From Actinomycetes bacterium (GTDB lineage Bacteria; Actinomycetota; Coriobacteriia; Anaerosomatales; Anaerosomataceae): a DNA stretch of 7,999 nt. The notes beneath the pieces are model-generated. The model made no database searches. It worked only from the letters and a program-made list of their open reading frames with translations, and was not told the DNA's origin. Every line of letters begins with the position of its first letter. The stretch's first letter is position 1. A program made the translations under genes and the position numbers. This document shows, piece by piece, positions 1 through 5,932 of this stretch. The stretch covers positions 1 through 7,999 of the forward strand of contig JAJZRZ010000072.1 of NCBI GenBank assembly GCA_021850085.1, given 5' to 3'.

Positions 1-1
1 C

Positions 2-1066
2 TCGAGCGCCAACCTGCTCGCGTTCGCGGCGCTCACCAGCGCGAGACTCGGCGATCGGCGCGTGCGTCGAGGGGACGAGGTCATCACGGTCGCGGCGGGT
101 TTTCCGACGACCGTGGCTCCGATCGTCCAGTTCGGTGCCGTGCCGGTGTTTGTGGACGTCACCCTCGGGACGTACAACATCGACGTGGGGCAGCTTGAGG
201 CAGCGCTCTCGCCACGCACGAAAGCGGTCATGCTCGCACATACGCTCGGCAATCCCTTCGACATCGACGCGGTGCGCGCTTTCTGCGACCGTCACGGCCT
301 GTGGCTCGTGGAGGACAACTGCGACGCGCTTGGAGCCGAATACCGGAGCCGCAAGACGGGTTCGTTTGGCGACGTCGGCACGTCGAGCTTCTACCCGCCA
401 CATCACATGACGATGGGCGAGGGCGGCGCCGTCTACACCGATGACGACGCCCTGGCAGGTATCCTGCTCTCGATGCGGGACTGGGGGCGGGACTGTTGGT
501 GTCCGTCAGGGCGGGACAACAGCTGTGGAAAGCGCTTCAGTCAACAGCACGGTACGTTGCCGTTCGGATACGACCACAAGTACGTGTACTCGGAATTCGG
601 CTACAACCTCAAGGTCTCCGACATGCAGGCCGCAGTCGGGGTGGCCCAACTCGAGAAGATGCCTGCATTCGTGGATGCGCGGCGAGCGAACTATCGGAGG
701 CTTTTCGAAGCCCTCGCGCCTCTTTCCGACGCGCTCGTCCTGCCGATCCCGACGGAAGGCGCCGACCCCTCTTGGTTCGGCTTCCTGATGACCGTGCGCG
801 AGGACTCGGGGGTGACACGGGACCGCCTGGTTGCCGCGCTCGAGGCGGCGAAGGTGCAGACGCGCATGCTGTTCGCGGGCAACATGGTGAGACAACCTGT
901 CTTCGACGAGATGCGAGCGAGTGGCAGCGGCTATCATATCGTCGGAGAACTCGTGAACACCGACCGGATCATGAACGACGCGTTCTGGATCGGCGTCTAC
1001 CCGGGCATGACCGATGCGATGCTCGATTACATGGCCGGCGTGATACGTGCAGAGCTGGGCAGATGA
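2..1066 (+). CDS. rfbH: CDP-4-dehydro-6-deoxyglucose 3-dehydrase (E1, RfbH/AscC/DdhC type), 5' partial
   Basis: This is a PLP and [2Fe-2S] enzyme of the DegT/DnrJ/EryC1/StrS fold. With an E3 reductase it removes the C3 hydroxyl of CDP-4-keto-6-deoxyglucose, the committed step to CDP-3,6-dideoxyhexoses, in the cytoplasm. The frame is open from base 2 (residues SSANLLAFAALTS), so the gene enters from outside; about 355 residues are present and roughly 80-90 N-terminal ones are missing against a usual ~435. Two features identify the subfamily. First, where most relatives carry the PLP-binding Lys before GEGG, this protein has a His-His pair (401-406; the first His aligns with the Lys). Second, the cysteines at 320-322, 494-496, 500-502 and 524-526 match the published E1 cluster motif C-X57-C-X1-C-X7-C exactly. 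The GTG at 62 is an internal Val, not a start. The stop abuts the next gene. Function is near certain; the final sugar is inferred from the neighbours. Confidence 0.95.
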   Translation, partial: SSANLLAFAALTSARLGDRRVRRGDEVITVAAGFPTTVAPIVQFGAVPVFVDVTLGTYNIDVGQLEAALSPRTKAVMLAHTLGNPFDIDAVRAFCDRHGLWLVEDNCDALGAEYRSRKTGSFGDVGTSSFYPPHHMTMGEGGAVYTDDDALAGILLSMRDWGRDCWCPSGRDNSCGKRFSQQHGTLPFGYDHKYVYSEFGYNLKVSDMQAAVGVAQLEKMPAFVDARRANYRRLFEALAPLSDALVLPIPTEGADPSWFGFLMTVREDSGVTRDRLVAALEAAKVQTRMLFAGNMVRQPVFDEMRASGSGYHIVGELVNTDRIMNDAFWIGVYPGMTDAMLDYMAGVIRAELGR

Positions 1067-1636
1067 GTGGGAGCGTTGAGGTTCGAGCTCACCAAGATCC
1101 CCGGGCTTCTCGTGATCCATCCGTTCGTGTCTCGTGACGAGCGTGGGTCCTTCACGAAGACATTCGAAGCATCACGGTACGACGAGCGCTCTCTCATGAC
1201 GGCCTTTGCCGAGGAGTACCACACGTCGTCCGCGCGTGGCGTCGTCAGGGGTATGCACTTCCAGACACCGCCGCACGACCACGACAAGGTGGTCTTCTGC
1301 ATATCCGGCGCGGTCTTCGACGTGGTGTTGGACCTGAGACGGGGATCGCCGACGTACGGCCGGTCCGTCACCTTCGCGCTCGAGGGACCAGGCGGACACG
1401 GGCTCTACGTGCCGCGCGGCTGCGCTCACGGTTTCGCCGCGCTGTCGGAAGACGCGGTTATGGCGTACAAGGTCACGTCGCCGTACGAGCCGAAGCACGA
1501 CACCGGGATCTTGTGGTCGAGCGTTCCGGGCGTGGTGTGGCCGTTCGAGGCACCGGTGCTCTCGGAAAGGGACGCCTCCTTCCCTGAGTTCGGGCGCGTC
1601 ACGAGCCCGTTTGAGTACGAGGGCGGGTACCGATGA
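1067..1636 (+). CDS. RmlC-family nucleotide-sugar epimerase (dTDP-4-dehydrorhamnose 3,5-epimerase-like; possible AscE-type C5 epimerase)
   Basis: A cytoplasmic cupin of 189 residues, the normal length for RmlC-type 4-keto-hexulose epimerases. Visible family features: the RDERGSF strand near residue 23, VVRGMHFQ with Arg61 and the catalytic-base candidate His64, Lys74 in HDKVV, VFDVVLDLR, VPRGCAHGF with His121, Tyr134 in AYK (70 residues after His64, the spacing I recall for His62/Tyr132 of M. tuberculosis RmlC), and Asp169 in SERDA (a partner of the His in RmlC). The usual YY pair after YK is Pro-Tyr here. Because it sits between rfbH and a ketoreductase, the likely substrate is a CDP-4-keto-3,6-dideoxyhexose, as for AscE of the ascarylose pathway, rather than dTDP-4-keto-6-deoxyglucose; this is inference. 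The start is uncertain: GTG 1067 directly follows the rfbH stop, TTG 1076 is in frame, and no clear Shine-Dalgarno is seen. The stop overlaps the next start by 4 bases. Confidence 0.9.
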   Translation: MGALRFELTKIPGLLVIHPFVSRDERGSFTKTFEASRYDERSLMTAFAEEYHTSSARGVVRGMHFQTPPHDHDKVVFCISGAVFDVVLDLRRGSPTYGRSVTFALEGPGGHGLYVPRGCAHGFAALSEDAVMAYKVTSPYEPKHDTGILWSSVPGVVWPFEAPVLSERDASFPEFGRVTSPFEYEGGYR

Positions 1637-2529
1637 CGCGGCGAGCGCTCGTGACGGGGGCGACCGGGTTCGTAGGTTCGCATCTGGTCGCCCGGCTTGC
1701 CGATCGCGGCTGGAGCGTGTCCGCACTGGTGTTGCCGACGCCCGACGTGGCACGGCTCGACTCCCGCGTGAGAGCGCTCGAGCTGGACGGAAGCACGTCA
1801 CGGGTGATCGAGTGCGTGGCAGAGTCATCGCCCGATGTCGTCTTCCACCTCGCCTCGTTGTTCATCGCCGAACACGTTTCGGAGCAGGTCTCGCCGCTTG
1901 TGGAGGCCAATGTGCTGTTCGGTGCGCAGCTGCTGGAGGGCATGCACGTGAATGGCTGCGATGCGCTGGTGAACACGGGCACGTCGTGGCAGCATCTCGG
2001 CGATGCCGACTACGACCCGGTATGTCTGTATGCGGCGACGAAACAGGCGTTTGAGGACATCGCGGCGTTCTTCGTCAATGCCCACGGGTTGCGCATGCAG
2101 ACCCTCAGGCTGTTCGATACGTACGGGCCGGACGATCCTCGGCCGAAGCTGTTCGGCCTGTTACGCACAGCCGCATCCGAGGGCAGAGTGCTGGAGATGT
2201 CTCCCGGCGAGCAGCAGATCGCTCTCGTGCACATCGACGATGTGGTGGGTGCGTTCGAGATCGCGGCGGAGCGGACGCTGTCGTCTGCACCCGGCACGTC
2301 CGAAGCATGGGCGGTCTCGGGCGAGAGGATGAGCTTGCGGGAGGTCGTCGCTCGATGGGAGGCGGCTTCGGGCCGGAGCGTCGACGTGCGCTGGGGTGGT
2401 AGGCAGTACAGGGTACGTGAGGTCATGGATCCGTGGCACGGCCGTGTGCTTGAGGGCTGGTCGCCGGCGGTGGGATTCGATGAAGGAGTGGCTGCGATGG
2501 AGTCGAGTCTTTGGGCAGGCGACCGGTGA
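1633..2529 (+). CDS. Extended SDR NAD(P)-dependent 4-ketoreductase/epimerase (RfbJ/AscF-like CDP-3,6-dideoxyhexose synthase)
   Basis: A 298-residue extended short-chain dehydrogenase. The Rossmann glycine motif TGATGFVG lies at residues 8-15, the active-site Thr/Ser in NTGTSWQH near 117-118, and the catalytic YxxxK as YAATK at 133-137. The segment LFDTYGPDDPRPK and the compact Ser-to-Tyr spacing resemble the RfbJ (CDP-abequose synthase) group rather than GalE or RmlB. The second beta strand ends in ALVLP without an acidic residue, which leans towards NADPH, as in known CDP-3,6-dideoxyhexose synthases, but this is weak. Expected role: stereospecific reduction of the C4 ketone after 3-deoxygenation and epimerisation, giving the finished CDP-sugar. 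The ATG overlaps the epimerase stop (ATGA), with GAGGG at 1619-1623, nine bases upstream, as ribosome binding site. An epimerase role on a related sugar is the alternative. Confidence 0.85.
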   Translation: MTRRALVTGATGFVGSHLVARLADRGWSVSALVLPTPDVARLDSRVRALELDGSTSRVIECVAESSPDVVFHLASLFIAEHVSEQVSPLVEANVLFGAQLLEGMHVNGCDALVNTGTSWQHLGDADYDPVCLYAATKQAFEDIAAFFVNAHGLRMQTLRLFDTYGPDDPRPKLFGLLRTAASEGRVLEMSPGEQQIALVHIDDVVGAFEIAAERTLSSAPGTSEAWAVSGERMSLREVVARWEAASGRSVDVRWGGRQYRVREVMDPWHGRVLEGWSPAVGFDEGVAAMESSLWAGDR

Positions 2530-3503
2530 AGCGGCGTCTGCTATCGGTCGTCGTCCCGATCTATTTCGAGGAGCTGCTGATCGGCGAGTTGTATCGGCGG
2601 CTGAAGGGTTCGATGGAGGAGCTGGCCTCCCGGTACGAGTACGAGCTCGTGTTCGTGAACGACGGCAGCACCGACGGATCGCTTGGCCTTCTGCGCGACC
2701 TCGCTCTCGAAGACGCATGCGTGCGTGTGGTCGACCTGTCTCGCAACTTCGGTCACCAGCTCGCCATCACGGCCGGGACCGATCTGGCGTGCGGCGACGC
2801 GGTCGTGGTCATCGACGGCGACCTACAGGATCCGCCTGAGGTGATCGCCCAGATGGTGGAGAAATGGGAGGAGGGGTACGACGTCGTGTACGGGACGCGA
2901 ATCGCCCGTGACGGCGAGAGCCCCTTCAAACTTGCGACGGCGAAGCTCTTCTACCGTACGCTGAACCGCCTTTCAGACCTCGACCTTCCGCTCGACACCG
3001 GGGATTTCCGCCTCATGGATCGCGCTGTGGTCGACCAACTGGTGCAGATGCGGGAGGAAAGCCGCTATATCCGCGGGATGGTCACGTGGCTGGGGTTCAG
3101 GCAGTGCGCGCTGCCGTACCGCCGAGATGTACGCTACGCGGGATACACCAAGTACACCCTCGGCAAGATGGTCAAACTCGCGCTTGCAGGCATCACGAGC
3201 TTCTCGAGCAAGCCTCTCGCGCTCGCGATGTACTTCGGCTTGTTCGTGGCGTTCGCCGCGTTCGTCTACCTCGTGTGGGTGATCATCACCACACTCACCA
3301 TGCCGGAGACCATCGTCCCCGGTTACGCTTCGCTCATGGTGGTCGTGCTGTTCCTCGGCGGAGTGCAGCTGATGTCCGTCGGCATCCTTGGCGACTACAT
3401 AGGGCGCATCTTCTACGAGGGCAAGCGGCGCCCGTTGTATGTGGTGAAGGAGCGTTACGGGTTTGGCGCGGACTCGCCCGGTGAAGAAGGGTGCGGCCGA
3501 TGA
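2526..3503 (+). CDS. Polyprenyl-phosphate glycosyltransferase, GT2 family (DPM1/GtrB/ArnC-like)
   Basis: A 325-residue membrane-anchored inverting GT2 enzyme. The N-terminal GT-A domain begins with LLSVVVPIYFEE, has NDGSTDGS at 45-52 and the nucleotide/metal-binding DGDLQDPPE from residue 97, and then DTGDFRLMDR, all typical of enzymes that move a sugar from a nucleotide to undecaprenyl or dolichyl phosphate. Two hydrophobic helices follow (about 232-256 and 268-290), then the cytoplasmic tail IGRIFYEGKRRPLYVV, the standard GtrB architecture. The sugar donor cannot be read from sequence. Start chosen: GTG 2526, giving the usual short MKRRLLSVVVP N-terminus and a GTGA overlap with the previous stop. 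TTG 2511, with GGAG at 2499-2502, would add five residues and is a real alternative. The stop overlaps the next start by 4 bases. The next protein ends in a GtrA domain, so the two resemble a GtrA/GtrB pair that makes and translocates a lipid-linked sugar. Confidence 0.92.
   Translation: MKRRLLSVVVPIYFEELLIGELYRRLKGSMEELASRYEYELVFVNDGSTDGSLGLLRDLALEDACVRVVDLSRNFGHQLAITAGTDLACGDAVVVIDGDLQDPPEVIAQMVEKWEEGYDVVYGTRIARDGESPFKLATAKLFYRTLNRLSDLDLPLDTGDFRLMDRAVVDQLVQMREESRYIRGMVTWLGFRQCALPYRRDVRYAGYTKYTLGKMVKLALAGITSFSSKPLALAMYFGLFVAFAAFVYLVWVIITTLTMPETIVPGYASLMVVVLFLGGVQLMSVGILGDYIGRIFYEGKRRPLYVVKERYGFGADSPGEEGCGR
3485..3491 (+). promoter_or_regulatory. Ribosome binding site for the GT2-GtrA gene
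   Basis: The sequence AGAAGGG lies eight bases before ATG 3500. It lies inside the end of the upstream gene. It favours ATG 3500, which overlaps the upstream stop as ATGA, over the in-frame GTG at 3491 that would start within this motif. Confidence 0.6.
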
Positions 3504-4750
3504 AGGATGCCGGCGCTCGGCCCGGCCCCGCGGTGTCGGTCTGCATCCCTGTTTACAACGGAGAGCGATTCATCGCCGAGGCCATCAGCTCCGTGCTTCG
3601 CCAGACGTTTGCCGATTTCGAGCTGATCGTGAGCGACAACGCCTCCACCGACCGCACGCTCGAGATAGTGGCGGGTTTCGACGACCCACGCATCACGTGT
3701 ATTCGGAACGAGACGAACCTCGGACCGGGGCGGAACTACAACCGTCTGATGGAGGCGGCCCGCGGCAAGTACATCAAGGTCCTGTCGGCGGACGACTATC
3801 TCTTCCCCGACTCCTTGCAGCGTATGGTCGACGTTTTCGAGGACGAGGCGAACGCCGGCGTGGTGCTGGCGAGCGCGGGACGCGAGGTCGTCGATGACAG
3901 CGGTGCCCACCTGCTGATGCGCGGAAGGCTCCGGAGCGACCGACGGATCGCCGGACTCGAGGCTGTTCGGCAGATGGCGGCGAGTGGGACGAACATCGTC
4001 GGCGAGACGTCCGCAGCCTTGTTCCGGGCCGATGCCGCCCGCAAGGCCGGACTGTTCCTCGACGATGCTCCGTACTGCGTGGACATGGACTACTGGTTCC
4101 GCCTGCTAGAGCACGGAGACCTGTACGTCGTCAGCGGCGTTCTCTCCGCATACCGGGTAAGCTCCGGATCGTGGAGCCTCGACGTGCTCGACCGCCAGGC
4201 GGCCGATGTTGCCGAACTCATCGATCAGGCGATGGTGCGAGGCATCGCCGGGATCACCGCGGCGGATGCGCTTCGGGGGGCTCGCGCCGCCAAGCGTTCG
4301 GCGAGGATGCGCAACGTGATGTACGTCATTGCTCGGATACCTGCATCGCACAGGGAAAAGCTGCGCTTCTTGGTCGTGGGCGGATGGAACACGCTCTTCA
4401 GCATCGCAGCGTTGTGGCTGCTCGACCGTTTCGTCCCGTACGACCCGGACAGCCTTCTGCACAAGCAGGCGGTCCTGGTCGTGCACTGGGTGATCTCGGT
4501 CACCCAGAACTTCTTCACCTTCAAGCTGCTGGTCTTCAGGAGCAAGGGTCACTGGCTCCACGAGTACCTGCGGATGTACGTCACGTATGCGGCCACCTTC
4601 CTGATCCAGTCGGTCCTCACGCTCGCGGTCTCGCAGGCGTTCGGGTTGCGCCTGTTCTGGGCCAGCCTTCCTTCGATAGCCGTGATCGCGGTCATCAGCT
4701 ATCTCGGCCACAGGCACTTCACATTTCGACGAACGCATGATGGCCGATAG
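3500..4750 (+). CDS. Fusion protein: N-terminal GT2 glycosyltransferase plus C-terminal GtrA-like membrane domain
   Basis: A 416-residue two-domain protein. Residues about 10-220 form a soluble GT2 domain: VSVCIPVYNGERF, SDNASTDRT, then KVLSADDYLFPD (the DxD-type metal site as ADD) and MDYWFRLLEHGD near the acceptor side. A linker of about 60 residues (rich in Ala/Arg) leads to a GtrA domain at about 288-411: LRFLVVGGWNTLFS, QNFFTFKLLVFRS, EYLRMYV and the terminal ISYLGHRHFTFRR, with four hydrophobic helices, so both ends should be cytoplasmic. GtrA proteins are thought to flip undecaprenyl-phosphate-linked sugars; here the domain is joined to a glycosyltransferase and sits directly after a GtrB-like gene. 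There is no stop or frame change between the domains. Likely role (inference): cytoplasmic sugar transfer coupled to membrane handling of a lipid-linked sugar. Both domain calls are strong; the joint function is unknown. Confidence 0.9.
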   Translation: MKDAGARPGPAVSVCIPVYNGERFIAEAISSVLRQTFADFELIVSDNASTDRTLEIVAGFDDPRITCIRNETNLGPGRNYNRLMEAARGKYIKVLSADDYLFPDSLQRMVDVFEDEANAGVVLASAGREVVDDSGAHLLMRGRLRSDRRIAGLEAVRQMAASGTNIVGETSAALFRADAARKAGLFLDDAPYCVDMDYWFRLLEHGDLYVVSGVLSAYRVSSGSWSLDVLDRQAADVAELIDQAMVRGIAGITAADALRGARAAKRSARMRNVMYVIARIPASHREKLRFLVVGGWNTLFSIAALWLLDRFVPYDPDSLLHKQAVLVVHWVISVTQNFFTFKLLVFRSKGHWLHEYLRMYVTYAATFLIQSVLTLAVSQAFGLRLFWASLPSIAVIAVISYLGHRHFTFRRTHDGR

Positions 4751-4770
4751 GACGAGTGGACGAGGAGACG

Positions 4771-4777
4771 AGGAGGG
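4771..4777 (+). promoter_or_regulatory. Strong ribosome binding site for the GT4 gene
   Basis: A consensus-like AGGAGGG lies nine bases before ATG 4787, within the 36-base spacer 4751-4786 after the GT2-GtrA stop. The spacer is purine rich. I see no convincing -10/-35 promoter or terminator hairpin in it, so it reads as an independent translation start inside the same transcript. Confidence 0.75.
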
Positions 4778-4786
4778 CCGCCGCTG

Positions 4787-5932
4787 ATGCGCGTCACGAT
4801 GGTAAACAAGTACTACCCGCCGCACATCGGCGGGATAGAGCACCACATGCGCGACCTCGCGACGGCGCTCGTGGCGCACGGCCACGGGGTCCGGGCGATC
4901 GTGGCCAACGAGGGCCCGGAGACGCTCGTGGAGACGCTCGACGGAGTCGAGGTGCGCCGGCTGGGCCGGCTGTTCGCATACGCCTCCACGCCCGTGGCAC
5001 TCTCGATGCCCTCGGTCATCCGTGCAGAGGCGTCGACGCCGGACGCTCCAGACCTGCTGCACCTGCACTTCCCCTACCCGTGGGGGGAGGTCGCGTGGTT
5101 GCGGGCCGTCGACGCGCTCGAGCGCCGCGGTCTTCCCACCGTGATGACCTACCATAGCGACATCGTCCGCCAGAAGGCGTTGCTCGCGCTGTACGAGCCG
5201 CTGCTTCGACGCGTGCTCGACCGCGTCGACCTCGTGATGGCATCCTCCCCGAACCTCATCGAGCACAGCCCGTACCTCTCGCGCATCGCTGAGAAGTGCC
5301 GCGTGTGTCCCTTCGGCATCCCGGCCGAGCGCTACGAGTCCACGCCCGAACTTGAGGCGCGCGCCGCCGAGCTCCGCGCCGGACACGAACGGCCGATCGT
5401 GCTGTTCGTGGGGCGGCTCATCTATTACAAGGGCGCCGAGGTGCTCGTGCGAGCCATGGCCGAGGTGGACGCCGACCTCGTCATGATCGGACGTGGGCCG
5501 CTGAAAGCCGAGCTCGAGGCGCTCGCCGTCTTTCTCGGCATCGCCGACCGCGTGCGCTTCGTGGACCCCGTGGGGGATGCCGAACTCGCCGCGTGGTATC
5601 GCGCGGCCGCCGTCTTCTGCCTGCCGAGCGTGGCGCGCTCGGAGGCGTTCGGCCTCGTGCAACTCGAGGCGCACGCCTCGGGTACGCCTGTCGTGGCCAC
5701 CAACCTCACGACCGGCGTGCCCTTCGTGAATCAGCACGGCGTGACGGGGCTGAACGTGGAGCCCGGCGACCCCGCGGCGCTCGCCGACGCGTTGCGCACG
5801 CTCGTGGCCGACGAGTCGCTGAGAGAACGCCTCGGTCGTCAGGCGTACGAGCGCGTGTACGCCGAGTTCACCACGGCGCGCATGGTCGAACGTGTGCTGA
5901 GGGTCTACCATGAGGCACGAGGTGTCACATAG
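4787..5932 (+). CDS. GT4-family glycosyltransferase (GT-B fold)
   Basis: A 381-residue retaining glycosyltransferase of the normal length for the family, expected at the cytoplasmic face of the membrane. The N-terminal acceptor domain opens with the family signature MVNKYYPPHIGGIEHHMRDL (residues 5-24), including the Gly-Gly loop. The C-terminal donor domain starts near IVLFVGRLIYYKGAEVL, continues through MIGRGPLKAELE, and carries the retaining EX7E motif as Glu286...Glu294 in SEAFGLVQLEAHASGTPVVA, followed by GVTGLNVEPGDP. Donor and acceptor cannot be assigned; enzymes of this kind commonly add mannose, glucose, galactose or GlcNAc to lipid-linked glycans. Start ATG 4787 is supported by the AGGAGGG upstream; ATG 4799 is in frame but would trim the first strand. 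The next gene's ATG directly follows its TAG stop. Confidence 0.92.
   Translation: MRVTMVNKYYPPHIGGIEHHMRDLATALVAHGHGVRAIVANEGPETLVETLDGVEVRRLGRLFAYASTPVALSMPSVIRAEASTPDAPDLLHLHFPYPWGEVAWLRAVDALERRGLPTVMTYHSDIVRQKALLALYEPLLRRVLDRVDLVMASSPNLIEHSPYLSRIAEKCRVCPFGIPAERYESTPELEARAAELRAGHERPIVLFVGRLIYYKGAEVLVRAMAEVDADLVMIGRGPLKAELEALAVFLGIADRVRFVDPVGDAELAAWYRAAAVFCLPSVARSEAFGLVQLEAHASGTPVVATNLTTGVPFVNQHGVTGLNVEPGDPAALADALRTLVADESLRERLGRQAYERVYAEFTTARMVERVLRVYHEARGVT
5919..5924 (+). promoter_or_regulatory. Ribosome binding site for the initiating sugar-phosphate transferase gene
   Basis: The sequence GAGGTG lies eight bases before ATG 5933, inside the last codons of the GT4 gene. It supports translational coupling and confirms the start at 5933, which directly abuts the preceding TAG. 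Confidence 0.6.

Noticed and set aside
62..64. GTG as the start of the rfbH product
   Set aside because: The same frame is open back to base 2 and encodes residues conserved in RfbH (SSANLLAF), so the gene is truncated by the window edge, not started here.
506..1120. A 204-codon open frame on the - strand opposite rfbH
   Set aside because: It is in codon register with rfbH, which has intact diagnostic motifs; composition and lack of a ribosome binding site mark it as a shadow.
1611..2054. A 147-codon + strand frame over the end of the epimerase and start of the SDR
   Set aside because: Both overlapping genes have clear families and the ATGA junction; this frame gives Arg/Gly/Ala-rich sequence with no motif.
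3491..3499. GTG 3491 as start of the GT2-GtrA protein
   Set aside because: It would overlap the ribosome binding site AGAAGGG; ATG 3500 has correct spacing and the ATGA overlap used elsewhere in the cluster.
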